Shown here in pieces: positions 24,694 to 33,549 of a stretch of DNA of 64,000 nt. The notes below the pieces were generated by a model. It saw only the letters and a list, made by a program, of their open reading frames with translations, was not told where the DNA came from and did not search any database. This stretch comes from Pseudomonadota bacterium (GTDB lineage Bacteria > Pseudomonadota > Alphaproteobacteria > Rhizobiales > Devosiaceae). How positions within the stretch are numbered: the stretch's first letter is position 1; each line of letters starts with the position of its first letter. Location: NCBI GenBank assembly GCA_023391095.1, contig JAEWBN010000012.1, forward strand, positions 1 to 64,000, read 5' to 3'. The translations under genes were made by a program, and so were the position numbers.

Positions 24694-26832
24694 TCAGGTG
24701 CTATAGGAATAGTACCCGCCATATTTACGATAGTATTCCGATTTTGTCTGTTCCTGCTGTGTCAGGGTGATCAGCACAGGTACATGCTCGCCGGCCGCGT
24801 TCGACAGGGCATCCACATTCTTACGGGCGTCGCCCTGCGAGGTGCTAGCCCACTTAACAACGAATGCAATTACGTCAGCATGCTGGCAAAGATAAAGGGC
24901 GTCGACCACCGGCCCAACGGGTGGCGAGTCGAGAATGATGTAATCAAATGACCGGCGAGCTGCTGTTAGGATTCGGTGGAAAGAAGGATTGTCCAACAAC
25001 TGATCTGTCGGCGTATTGCTTCTGCGTGAGCCGACGACGATGGATGCGCCGGACAGAGGGTCCCGCACCATTATACTCTGTAGCGACGTGACGTGACTGG
25101 CCTCATCGGACTGCAGCAGGTCCAGTAGACCCGTGTCGGGTTCAATGCCCAAATGTCTGTGGATTGAGGGCTTGCGCAAATCGCAGTCGATGAGAAGCAC
25201 GGTTTGCCCGGACATCGCCGCCGAACGTGCCAATGCCAGTGAAAGGGTTGTCTTACCCTCGTTTGGATTGGACGACGTCACAAGAACCACCCGCCCACGG
25301 CTCTCCGCATCGCCACGACGCCTATTTCGTACCGCCTGGTCGATTGCCGCTCGCGCTCGACGTATGGACTCTGCAAAGATCGACAGCGGAGAGGCAATGA
25401 CGAGATCAGCGTGGCTGGTGCTTTCCGACTTTGCCTGCTGGCGCGGAACTGTGGCCGCCACGGGACGCTTGAGGACTGTCGTCACTTGTTCGTCTGTGGT
25501 GAAACCGCCAACCAGATTCTCATAAAGGAACGCAAGTGCAACTCCAAGGCCCAAGCCTGCCAGAGCTGCAAGAACGATAATCAACCGCTTGTTGGGGAAA
25601 GCTGGCGCATCCGGCGGCAGGGCACTGGAAACTATCCGGCTGTCTGCAAGCTGCAGGTCCGCCTGCGCTTCAAGATCCTGGGCGCGCGAGAGCAGGGTCT
25701 GATACTGCCGACGTGCCAGTTCCGCATTCTGCTGCAATTCGAAAATGTTCGTCAGCGTGTCAGCTGAGAGCGTTGAGCCGATGACCTCCGAGCGCAGATT
25801 CTGGCGCAGACTGGCGCTTTGATCCTGCGCCTCCTGCACTTGGCTCTGCAACGTGGTCAATTCCGTGTTCGCGGCGTCGAGAATAGATTGCTCGATGCGG
25901 GCGAGTTCATCCCGCAGATCAACCTCGGCAGCGCCACTCGCTGACTCCGCGATAGATCGCTGCAGACGCTGACGTTGCTGCTCAAGGGCGGTGACGGCGT
26001 CGGACTGCAGGTTGGCTACGATCGAGCTTATATTGTTAGCGGCGATGGCGGCCTGGACCGTATTTGCGAGTGATATCGACTGGGCCCTCGTGGCCTCAAG
26101 ATCTGCGATCTGGTTTTGCAGACTTGCCAGATCAGCACGGCCGCTGTCGCGTGCGATCTGGTCGATATTGGCCGCAATGAACTGGTCATAAGCATTCTCT
26201 GACGAGACAATGCCATTTCGCGCTTGCTCTAAACGACCTTGGATAACTTCCAGTGAGGCAACCGCACTTGAAATCTTCGATGACAGTTGGTCCTTGATAT
26301 AGACGTCCGCCATGGCATTGGCCAATTCGGCAGCCTTTTCCGGGTCCGCGGAGCGTGCCTGCAACGAGATCAGGTAGGTCAAGCCGCGCCGCTGAACTGT
26401 CACTGCGTTACGGAGCTTGTTGAGGCTTGAGTTTACCGCTTCCTGCCCGGTAGGTGCGGCGGGAAGCGGCATGCCGAAGAAAGCCAGAAGGCGCGCTGTC
26501 AGCCCGACAGAAACGCCGAACTCCTTATCGAGGATGAGGTTTTCCTGCTCAATAACTTTAATCAATACGTTGTCCGAGCGAGCAAGCTCAACTTCGCTAT
26601 CGATGCGCGCGCTGTCAGCAGCTGAGGACGAGCCTGTCAAAGCAGTATCGTCCAACACATTTTTGCGTGAAGGATCAACAAGCACCAAGGCTGAAGCGGT
26701 GTAGAGCGGGGTGAGGGTGAACGCAACCGCAGCAGCAGCCCCGACAACCACAACGACAGTGGAAATTATCAATAGAAGTCGGCGGCGCAGCAGCCCGATA
26801 ATGCTGCGGATGTCGATCTCACTGTCTTCCAT
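24694..26832 (-). CDS. Polysaccharide co-polymerase/tyrosine autokinase (Wzc/ExoP-like)
   Basis: A 712-residue inner-membrane protein. The N-terminal Wzz domain starts with a membrane helix (about 17-37). Coiled-coil helices fill the periplasmic part (about 130-410) and a second helix (about 430-450) returns to the cytoplasm. The BY-kinase domain has Walker A (SSNPNEGKTT, Lys about 527), Walker A' (LLIDCDLRKPS, about 548) and Walker B (IILDSPPV, about 632). The C-terminus has a tyrosine cluster, SEYYRKYGGYYSYST, the autophosphorylation target. It controls chain length and export of exopolysaccharide. It is the first gene of the minus-strand operon ending with the PPP phosphatase, which might reverse its phosphorylation. 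Confidence 0.93.
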   Translation of the reverse strand: MEDSEIDIRSIIGLLRRRLLLIISTVVVVVGAAAAVAFTLTPLYTASALVLVDPSRKNVLDDTALTGSSSAADSARIDSEVELARSDNVLIKVIEQENLILDKEFGVSVGLTARLLAFFGMPLPAAPTGQEAVNSSLNKLRNAVTVQRRGLTYLISLQARSADPEKAAELANAMADVYIKDQLSSKISSAVASLEVIQGRLEQARNGIVSSENAYDQFIAANIDQIARDSGRADLASLQNQIADLEATRAQSISLANTVQAAIAANNISSIVANLQSDAVTALEQQRQRLQRSIAESASGAAEVDLRDELARIEQSILDAANTELTTLQSQVQEAQDQSASLRQNLRSEVIGSTLSADTLTNIFELQQNAELARRQYQTLLSRAQDLEAQADLQLADSRIVSSALPPDAPAFPNKRLIIVLAALAGLGLGVALAFLYENLVGGFTTDEQVTTVLKRPVAATVPRQQAKSESTSHADLVIASPLSIFAESIRRARAAIDQAVRNRRRGDAESRGRVVLVTSSNPNEGKTTLSLALARSAAMSGQTVLLIDCDLRKPSIHRHLGIEPDTGLLDLLQSDEASHVTSLQSIMVRDPLSGASIVVGSRRSNTPTDQLLDNPSFHRILTAARRSFDYIILDSPPVGPVVDALYLCQHADVIAFVVKWASTSQGDARKNVDALSNAAGEHVPVLITLTQQEQTKSEYYRKYGGYYSYST

Positions 26833-27512
26833 AGCTTGCTTTCATTAGGTTGTCGGGCAGCACCGCTGAGCGCATCCCATCAGCATTGCGGGGTGGGTCT
26901 ACAGGGCATGACGGTTAATGGTCATGAGAGCCGAAGTCTCTTGTGTGCTTTGGTCAAGAAACAATTGCTCACGAGCTCTGACCAAGGTCATACTGACCAT
27001 GTAAACTTTGAGTGCCATTAAAGCACCAAGGTTTCTATCTGATGTACGAATTATTGTCAGTAAGGTTAAGCTTGCGCCGCCCGGGCTTTGCATAGCTGCA
27101 TGCCAGTTTTTGCAGGGATTATTAAGCGGTGACAACGAAGCGTGGTCATGAACCTCCTGGCCAACCTACCAAGTTAGCCGGCAGCGTTTTTCGCCCAATC
27201 AAAAATCGTCTACACGAATGCGATGCTAAAGGATTCAACTTCGGTAGGCACGTCGTCCGCCACTAAGCTGGCTTCATAGATATTGCCCGGAAGATATTGA
27301 CCAAAGACACCAATGGTCGAGCCACCTGATCCTTGCGCCGGGCCACGCAGTTACAATGCTTCAACGCTTATCACGTCGTCATGCGTTAGTGATCTTCATG
27401 AGCTCGATGATCTGCTGGCGCGCTAAGGAATGCCAGAATTTGTGATATCGGTGTCCTGACCATAGCAAGTCTTGAGGTAGGTCAGCATGAACGATTAGTT
27501 GGAAATTGATTG
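26833..27512. other. Non-coding leader region of the exopolysaccharide operon
   Basis: About 680 bases between the autokinase start and the end of the GntR gene. The part near the autokinase contains repeated GGTCA half-sites (separate entry). On the minus strand a 45-codon stretch (27210-27350), which begins right after a stop and ends IYEASLVADDVPTEVESFSI plus AFV, looks like the C-terminal end of a lost secreted protein. I found no intact gene. Confidence 0.5.
26950..26998. promoter_or_regulatory. Cluster of GGTCA half-sites upstream of the autokinase gene
   Basis: TGGTCA (26951-26956), TGACC-AA-GGTCA (26979-26990) and GGTCA-TAC-TGACC (26986-26998) give four half-sites, two of them as overlapping palindromes. 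They lie about 120-180 bases upstream of the autokinase start on the minus strand. Such an arrangement suits a dimeric regulator, but I do not recognise a specific consensus. Confidence 0.35.
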
Positions 27513-28265
27513 CTAGCCCTGTGGCCGACGGCGAAATTCGTGCGCGTGGCGGAGAAAATCGGTCGAGGCGATGTCGATCAAGGATCGCATCCGGTCATGG
27601 GCGATGTCAGGCTGCCGCAGTCGCACAGCTTCCAGAACGTCGCCGTGCGCGTCCAGCGTTGCCACATAACTACGCGATACGGACGTTGTGAGCCGGAAGG
27701 AGTTGGAGAGGGCGTTCTTGATAAGGTTGCCCAGTCCCATGAAGACGGGATTATGGCTGGCATGCAGGATCGCCAGATGAAACTGCACGTCGGCCTCGGC
27801 ACAGGCAGCGAGGTCAGTGAGTGGGGCTGCTTTCATTGCCATAAAGCCTGCCTCGATGGCGGCGAGGTCTGCAGAAGTGGCGCGGGAGGCGGCCATACGG
27901 GCTGCGGCGGGCTCAATGACAAGGCGAGCTTCGATCAGCGCCTGCATGAAGTCGGGGTCAGGGTCTGAAGCGCTCCAGTCGAGCACATCGGGATCAAGCC
28001 GGTTCCAGTTACTAGCTGGCAGGATGCGCGTGCCGGCGCGCTGACGCGATTCCACCAGTCCCTTGGCCGAGAGCATCTTGATGGCTTCGCGCATGGCCGT
28101 GCGGCTGACGCCGAACTCCGCGCAGAGCTGTGCTTCCGTTGGCAGGTTGGATCCCACCGGGTAGTGGCCGGCCACGATGCGCTGGCCCAGGGCTTCAAGC
28201 ACCCGGACCCGGACAAAGGACGTTGTGCCCTCGTTTGCTCCCTCGACAAGATCGGCCATTGCCAT
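27513..28265 (-). CDS. GntR-family regulator, FadR/FCD subgroup (DgoR-like)
   Basis: About 250 residues. The winged helix-turn-helix (about 15-75) shows GHYPVGSNLPTEAQLCAEFG followed by VSRTAMREAIKMLSAKGLVE, the GntR signature. The FCD effector domain follows (about 100-225), with conserved metal- and ligand-binding positions such as EADVQFHLAI. The frame extends upstream, but ATG 28265 with GAGGAACC before it is chosen because the dehydrogenase gene ends only 34 bases away. It is the last gene of the alpha-galactoside/galactonate operon and probably regulates it by binding the paired sites at 36563-36594 and 38809-38839. Members of this subgroup respond to sugar acids such as galactonate. 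Confidence 0.88.
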   Translation of the reverse strand: MAMADLVEGANEGTTSFVRVRVLEALGQRIVAGHYPVGSNLPTEAQLCAEFGVSRTAMREAIKMLSAKGLVESRQRAGTRILPASNWNRLDPDVLDWSASDPDPDFMQALIEARLVIEPAAARMAASRATSADLAAIEAGFMAMKAAPLTDLAACAEADVQFHLAILHASHNPVFMGLGNLIKNALSNSFRLTTSVSRSYVATLDAHGDVLEAVRLRQPDIAHDRMRSLIDIASTDFLRHAHEFRRRPQG

Positions 28266-28299
28266 ACCGTCAGGTTCCTCGCCACACCGGCATTCGCAT

Positions 28300-29094
28300 T
28301 CAGTCGTGATAGAGCGTCGAGCGCCCGCCGTCGATGACAATCGTTTCCGCATTGATGAAGGGGGCTTCATCCGATGCCAGAAATACGGCGGTCATGGCTA
28401 TCTCCTCCGGCCGAGCGATGCGCCGCGGTGGATGGAGATGCTCCGCCCGCGCGCGCTCAGCAGAGGGGTCAGGGAACTGTGCCCAGTAATCGCGGGCGAT
28501 CTGCGTGTCGGTATAGCCGGGTGCGATGGCGTTTACCCGCACATTGGCATGGGCATATTCGATCCCCAGAGCGCGGGTCAGACCGATCAAAGCGTGCTTG
28601 GCTACGGGATAGGGGAACGTATGCGGGATGATCTTGAAACTATGTGTGCTGGCGATGTTGACGATCGCGCCACCGCCCGCCTCGAGGATATGCGGCAGGC
28701 TTGCCCGGGCGCAGAGCCAGGCTGCGTCGATATCGAGACGCATGCAGCGCGCCCATTCTTCCTCGGGCATCTCGAGGGGGGCATGAAAGACATTGGCGCC
28801 AGCATTGTTGACCAACGTATCGACGCCACCCATCCAGTCCGCAGCGGACGCGACCATGGATTTGATGGCGGCATTGTCGGTCACATCGGTTTCGACAAAC
28901 AGCGCGCGGCCACCATCGGCCTTGATGGTGTCGGCGACTCGAGCACCGGTGGCGGTATTGCGCTCTGCTATGACGATGCTCGCGCCCTGCACGGCGAAGG
29001 CTCGGGCAATGGCTTTGCCAACGCCCTGACCGGCGCCGGTGACGATGGCGCGCTTGCCGGAAAGACGTCCACTACCAGTCGACAATGGTGCCAT
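28300..29094 (-). CDS. SDR-family dehydrogenase
   Basis: A 264-residue short-chain dehydrogenase. The cofactor motif is TGAGQGVG, the NNAG motif is LVNNAGAN, and the catalytic Ser, Tyr and Lys are in NIASTHS and YPVAKHA. The C-terminal part ends with VIDGGRSTLYHD. It overlaps the DgoD-like gene by 23 bases and so is translated with it. In this operon the likely substrate is galactose or a related aldose, oxidised to the lactone with NAD(P)+, but related SDRs act on fucose, rhamnose or deoxy-sugar acids. The ATG at 29094 is chosen because it gives a typical SDR start; a longer open frame exists upstream inside the neighbouring gene. Confidence 0.88.
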   Translation of the reverse strand: MAPLSTGSGRLSGKRAIVTGAGQGVGKAIARAFAVQGASIVIAERNTATGARVADTIKADGGRALFVETDVTDNAAIKSMVASAADWMGGVDTLVNNAGANVFHAPLEMPEEEWARCMRLDIDAAWLCARASLPHILEAGGGAIVNIASTHSFKIIPHTFPYPVAKHALIGLTRALGIEYAHANVRVNAIAPGYTDTQIARDYWAQFPDPSAERARAEHLHPPRRIARPEEIAMTAVFLASDEAPFINAETIVIDGGRSTLYHD

Positions 29095-30307
29095 CCTCCA
29101 GAACTGCGTGGCGGGGATGGAGGATATCAGGCTTATAGGGATGAGCCTCGATAACCTTTTCATCGATTTCGACGCCCAGGCCCGGAGCCGTGGGCAGGCC
29201 CCAGCGGCCCGCCTTTCGGTCGATCGGCCACTGCACGACGTCGCCATACCACGGAACGGCGCCGGACATCTCTTCCTGGATGATGAAGTTGGGCGTTGAA
29301 ATGCCGAAATGCAGGGCCGCAACGCCGGCAATGGGGCCGAGCGGATTGTGCGGGGCAAGTCCGACCCCGGCATTCTCGGCCATGGCGGCGATCTTCTTGG
29401 TCTCGGCCAGGCCGCCCGTGTGGCAGATGTCGGGCTGGGCGATATGGAAAGCGTGGTTGCGCAAAGCAGGCTCAAAGTCACGGCGGCCCACCAGCCGTTC
29501 TCCGGCGGCAATGGGCACCGATGAGCGCCGAGTGATATCGATCAGCCCTTCGGCATCCTCGGGAGGCACCGGCTCTTCAACAAACATCAGCCGCGCTGGT
29601 GCCATGGCGTCGATATAGGCCATGGCGGCCGCGGTGGAGGCTGGCCGGCCATGGAAGTCGACCATGATATCGATTTCCTCGCCCACAGCGCTGCGCAGGT
29701 CGCCGAGCAAACGTCCGACCCGATCCACATCCTTGTTGGGCGAAAGATAGTGGGTATAGGGCACACAGACGATTTTCACCGCGTCATAGCCCAGTTCCAC
29801 CACTTCGTGCGCCTTTTCGATGACGGCAGTCGCGGTTTCGCTCTCGTAGACGGCACGCATGTCGCCCAAGCCCAAATGAGTATAGGTGCGCAGATAATCG
29901 CGAACCTTGCCCCCGAGCAGGCGCCAGACCGGGACGCCGAGGTCCTTGCCCAAAATATCCCAAAGCGCCATTTCAATGCCACTGATGGCCGTCATGCCGA
30001 TGACGCCCATGCGCCAGAATCCGTGACGGGTCATGACCTGGTAGCATTGTTCGATATCGCGCGGGTCGAGCCCGACCAGCATCGGCTCTATGTCGGCAAT
30101 GGCGCCGATCACAGCGCGGGTTTTAAATTCGAGCGTCGCTTCGCCCCAGCCGATAAGGCCGTCCTGATCGGTTTCGACGCGCACGAAAATCCAGTTGCGC
30201 ATGTCCGCATTGCAGACCCGGGCGGTAATGGCCGTGATCTTGACTGCGCCACCGGCGGGCTTGGCAACCGGCGCCGGAGAGGTCGCGGCGAAAGAGGTGA
30301 TGGTCAT
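29072..30307 (-). CDS. dgoD: Galactonate dehydratase-like enolase-superfamily enzyme
   Basis: A 411-residue member of the mandelate racemase/muconate lactonising group. The metal ligands are in VDFHGR, FVEEPV and AAGERL; His in DFHGR and His in LAPHNPLGP correspond to the two catalytic histidines of D-galactonate dehydratase. QPDICHTGGLAE and PGLGVEID also match DgoD closely. It should dehydrate galactonate to 2-keto-3-deoxygalactonate. The N-terminus is about 20 residues longer than in E. coli DgoD, with an Ala/Pro-rich lead. Its ATG overlaps the stop of the ABC ATPase gene. It follows the transporter and alpha-galactosidase, fitting oxidative galactose breakdown. Related sugar-acid substrates cannot be excluded. 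Confidence 0.75.
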   Translation of the reverse strand: MTITSFAATSPAPVAKPAGGAVKITAITARVCNADMRNWIFVRVETDQDGLIGWGEATLEFKTRAVIGAIADIEPMLVGLDPRDIEQCYQVMTRHGFWRMGVIGMTAISGIEMALWDILGKDLGVPVWRLLGGKVRDYLRTYTHLGLGDMRAVYESETATAVIEKAHEVVELGYDAVKIVCVPYTHYLSPNKDVDRVGRLLGDLRSAVGEEIDIMVDFHGRPASTAAAMAYIDAMAPARLMFVEEPVPPEDAEGLIDITRRSSVPIAAGERLVGRRDFEPALRNHAFHIAQPDICHTGGLAETKKIAAMAENAGVGLAPHNPLGPIAGVAALHFGISTPNFIIQEEMSGAVPWYGDVVQWPIDRKAGRWGLPTAPGLGVEIDEKVIEAHPYKPDILHPRHAVLEDGTIVDW

Positions 30308-31365
30308 GATGCGGCCCGGTCCTGTTTGGGAATATCGTTCATGCCGGCGAGGTCGAGCTCTTCGGCAAAGTGGCAGCGGGAAAGGCGGCCTGGCCGGATT
30401 TCCCGCAGGGCGGGGATTTCGGCGCGGCAGCGGTCCTGGGCATAGGGGCAGCGCGGATGGAAGTGGCAGCCCGAAGGCGGGTTGGCCGCACTTGGCACTT
30501 CGCCTGTCGCTGGACGCTTGCGTACGGCACCCTGGCGGCCGATGCGGGGCACCGATCCGATCAATGCCTCGCTGTAAGGATTAAGCGGCTTTTCAAACAA
30601 GGCGCGGGTGGGTCCCTGCTCGACGACCCGACCGAGATACATGACCACCGTATGATCGGTGAAATGGTTCACGACGCCCAGATCGTGGGCGATGAAGAGG
30701 TAGGTCAGGCCAAATTGGACCTGGAGGTCCTTGAGCAGGTTGAGGGTCTGGGCCTGAATGGAAACGTCGAGTGCCGAAATGGCCTCGTCAGCCACGACGA
30801 GCTTGGGGTTGAGCGCCAAGGCACGTGCGATCACCACACGCTGGCGCTGCCCACCGGACAGCGCATGCGGATAGCGCCACAGATAGCGGGAGGAGAGCCC
30901 CACCTGCTCGAGCAGCTGCACGACGCGCTCTTCCAGAGCCTTGCCTGAGGCAACCTTGTTGATCACCAGTGGTTCGGCAACGAGGTCGAAAAGGCTCATG
31001 CGCGGATTGAGCGCGGCGTTGGGGTCCTGAAACACCATCTGCATGTTGAGCCTGGACTGGTGCAGGACATGCTTGTCTGCGCCAACCAGTTCAACCACGC
31101 CCATTTCCGGGTCGGCGAACTTGATGGAGCCGCCATCCGTGCGCAGCCCGCCCATGATCGTGTGGCCCATGGTGGACTTGCCGCAGCCGGACTCGCCCAC
31201 AAGGCCCACCGTCGAGCCTTCGGGCACGTCGAAGGAAACATCATCCAGCGCGCGCACCTCGCCCGTCTCGCGCCGGAAGATGCCGGAGCTCAGCTGGAAC
31301 GACTTGCTGACATTGCGCACGCTGAGGAGCACCGAGCGGTCGGTCTTTTCTCTTGGAGCGCTCAT
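30304..31365 (-). CDS. Opp/Dpp-family ABC transporter ATPase (OppF/DppF-like)
   Basis: A 353-residue ATPase with Walker A (GLVGESGCGKSTMGHT), the signature ALSGGQRQRV and Walker B (LVVADEAISALDVS), where Ala stands for the usual Pro in DEPxSALD. The C-terminal oligopeptide/dipeptide extension contains CHFHPRCPYAQDRC, with the cysteines that ligate an iron-sulfur cluster in this family. It pairs with the neighbouring ATPase to power the importer. The start overlaps the preceding stop (ATGA). In Sinorhizobium an Opp-like system (Agp) imports alpha-galactosides, and the same role is inferred here from the alpha-galactosidase in the locus. Confidence 0.92.
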   Translation of the reverse strand: MSAPREKTDRSVLLSVRNVSKSFQLSSGIFRRETGEVRALDDVSFDVPEGSTVGLVGESGCGKSTMGHTIMGGLRTDGGSIKFADPEMGVVELVGADKHVLHQSRLNMQMVFQDPNAALNPRMSLFDLVAEPLVINKVASGKALEERVVQLLEQVGLSSRYLWRYPHALSGGQRQRVVIARALALNPKLVVADEAISALDVSIQAQTLNLLKDLQVQFGLTYLFIAHDLGVVNHFTDHTVVMYLGRVVEQGPTRALFEKPLNPYSEALIGSVPRIGRQGAVRKRPATGEVPSAANPPSGCHFHPRCPYAQDRCRAEIPALREIRPGRLSRCHFAEELDLAGMNDIPKQDRAAS

Positions 31366-32396
31366 GCTGCTGCTCCTTCGAAACTCGGTTCGACCAAAAC
31401 GCAGCGCGCACGGTGGCCGGGTCCAGCCGAACGCAGGTCAGGCAGCTGGGTGTCGCAGGTGCCGGGAATGAAATGCGGGCAGCGCGTGTGGAAAGGGCAG
31501 CCCGAGGGCATCTGGTCGGGTGTCGGCACCATGCCAGAAATGGCGTTGAGCTTGACCGAGGGGGCGTCACCCAGCTTGGGCACGGAGTTGAGCAGCGCCT
31601 GGGTATAGGGGTGGCGCGGCGCCAGCAGCACGGAATCCACCGGGCCTTGCTCGACCACGTAGCCAAGATACATGACCACGACCTCGTCCGCCATTTCCGA
31701 GGCCACGGCCAGGTCGTGAGTAATGAACATGATGGCCATGCCCATCTCTTCCTGAAGGCTTTTCAGGAGATCGAGTATCTGGCTTTCCGTGGTCACGTCG
31801 AGCGCGGTGGTTGGCTCGTCGGCGATGAGAAGCTTGGGGCCGCAGCTTAGAGCCATGGCGATCATCACGCGCTGACGCATGCCGCCGGAGAGCTGGTGCG
31901 GATATCGATCCACCATCACTTCCGGGCTGGGCATGCGCACCTTGGCGAGCATCTCGATGGCGCGCTGGCGCGCCTCCGGACGTTTGAGGTTCGGATTGTG
32001 GACCAGAATGGTCTCGATGATCTGTTCGCCCACGGTAAAGAGGGGATCAAAGGAAGTCATCGGCTCCTGGAAGATCATCGCCATTTCCGCGCCGCGCAAT
32101 TTGCGCATGGCGTCCGAAGTCGGTGGCAGGGCGGTGATCTCGACGCTGCTGCCATCGCTCGGGTGATAGGTGATGGTGCCGCCCACAATGGCGCCGGGAT
32201 GGCGCACGAGGTTGAGCAGGGAGAGGCCGGTCACCGACTTTCCGCAACCAGACTCGCCCAGTACGGCAAGCGTTCCGCCGCGCGGGATGGTAAAATCGAT
32301 ACCGTTGACGGCCCGGAAGCCGCCGCCGTCGGTGCGAAATTCGGTGATGAGGCCTGAGACCTGGATCAGTGGATCGGATGGGAGCTGTGCGTTCAT
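31362..32396 (-). CDS. Opp/Dpp-family ABC transporter ATPase (OppD/DppD-like)
   Basis: A 344-residue ATPase with Walker A (AVLGESGCGKSVTGLS), signature QLSGGMRQRV and Walker B (LLIADEPTTALDVT). The C-terminal region has CPFHTRCPHFIPGTC, the cysteine pattern of the oligopeptide ATPase extension. The ATG at 32396 is used rather than one 13 codons earlier because the earlier one would overlap the permease gene. It is 10 bases downstream of the permease stop and overlaps the next ATPase (ATGA), consistent with one polycistronic message. Confidence 0.92.
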   Translation of the reverse strand: MNAQLPSDPLIQVSGLITEFRTDGGGFRAVNGIDFTIPRGGTLAVLGESGCGKSVTGLSLLNLVRHPGAIVGGTITYHPSDGSSVEITALPPTSDAMRKLRGAEMAMIFQEPMTSFDPLFTVGEQIIETILVHNPNLKRPEARQRAIEMLAKVRMPSPEVMVDRYPHQLSGGMRQRVMIAMALSCGPKLLIADEPTTALDVTTESQILDLLKSLQEEMGMAIMFITHDLAVASEMADEVVVMYLGYVVEQGPVDSVLLAPRHPYTQALLNSVPKLGDAPSVKLNAISGMVPTPDQMPSGCPFHTRCPHFIPGTCDTQLPDLRSAGPGHRARCVLVEPSFEGAAA

Positions 32397-32406
32397 CTGG
32401 CCGCTC

Positions 32407-33549
32407 CTATCGCGAGAAGGGATCGGCAGCGTCACGCAGCCCGTCGCCGAGGAAGTTGAAGGAGATAATGGTGAGCACCACGAAAACGGCCGGGAACAGC
32501 AGCCAGGGCAGTTCGAGGATCACCTGAACGCTTTGGGCCTCGTTGAGCAGCAAGCCCCAGCTGGTCATGGGCGGCTTGATGCCAAGACCGAGGAAGCTCA
32601 GTGCCGTTTCGCCCAGGATCATGCCGGGAATGGTCAGCGTCGCGACCACGAGGATATGGCTCATCGTGGAGGGCATGAGGTGACGGAACATGATGCGGCT
32701 GGTGGAGGCGTTTGAATAGCGGGCAGCTCGCACGAAGTCCGATGTCTTGAGCGAGAGGACCATGGCGCGGACCTGACGGGCGAGGGCCCCCCAGCTCAGG
32801 ATCGAGAGCACGATGGAGATGGCGAAAAAGACTTGCACCGAACTCCAGGTCGGCGGCACCAGAGCCGCTAGCGCCAGCCAGAGCGGGATCTGCGGGAAGG
32901 CCATGGTCATTTCGATGATGCGCTGGACGATTTCGTCGAACCAACCACCGTAATAGCCGGTGATGAGGCCGATAGTGACGCCGATGACGAGCGATAGCGC
33001 CACGCCGATCAGGCCAACGGTCAACGACACCTGTGCCCCATAAAGAATGCGACTGAAAAGATCGCGGCCCTTGGTGTCCGTGCCGAGGAGGAACAGCTTG
33101 CCCCCCTCTTCGACGCCGAACAGATGAATGTTGCTGCGGAAGATGCCGAGGATTGAGTAGGGTGCGCCCTCGACGAAGAAGCGCAGGTGATAACGTTCTT
33201 CCGGGTTCTGCGAAATCTTCATGCGGAAGGTGGCGCGGTCCATTTCCCGTGTCAGACCATAGGTGAACGGCACTGGATGGAAGTTTCCGGCCTGATCGAA
33301 AAAGTGGAGGCCATGCGGTCCCACGCGGGCGAATTCGGCATGCGTTTCACGGTCGCCATAGGGCGCGAGGAAACCGGCAAAGGCTGCCATCAGATACATG
33401 ATGGTGAGCATGACCACGCCGAACATGGCCAGCCTGTTGCGCTTGAACTTGCGCCAGGCCAGTTGCCGCGGTGACAGGACCTTGGCGGTTTCGGCTGTTC
33501 CGGTAGGGGTCGCGGTGGGAGCAAGGGCGGCGGCGGCAAGCTCAGTCAT
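32407..33549 (-). CDS. Opp/Dpp-family ABC transporter permease (OppC/DppC-like)
   Basis: A 380-residue permease. An N-terminal cytoplasmic segment (about 1-35) is followed by one helix (FGVVMLTIMYLMAAFAGFLA), a long periplasmic stretch (about 60-150) and then five helices with the coupling loop typical of BPD_transp_1 (ALARQVRAMVLSLKTSDFVR). It is longer than most DppC proteins (about 300) because of the periplasmic insertion, a feature seen in the subfamily that works with 600-residue binding proteins. It overlaps the preceding permease gene by 8 bases. Confidence 0.9.
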   Translation of the reverse strand: MTELAAAALAPTATPTGTAETAKVLSPRQLAWRKFKRNRLAMFGVVMLTIMYLMAAFAGFLAPYGDRETHAEFARVGPHGLHFFDQAGNFHPVPFTYGLTREMDRATFRMKISQNPEERYHLRFFVEGAPYSILGIFRSNIHLFGVEEGGKLFLLGTDTKGRDLFSRILYGAQVSLTVGLIGVALSLVIGVTIGLITGYYGGWFDEIVQRIIEMTMAFPQIPLWLALAALVPPTWSSVQVFFAISIVLSILSWGALARQVRAMVLSLKTSDFVRAARYSNASTSRIMFRHLMPSTMSHILVVATLTIPGMILGETALSFLGLGIKPPMTSWGLLLNEAQSVQVILELPWLLFPAVFVVLTIISFNFLGDGLRDAADPFSR

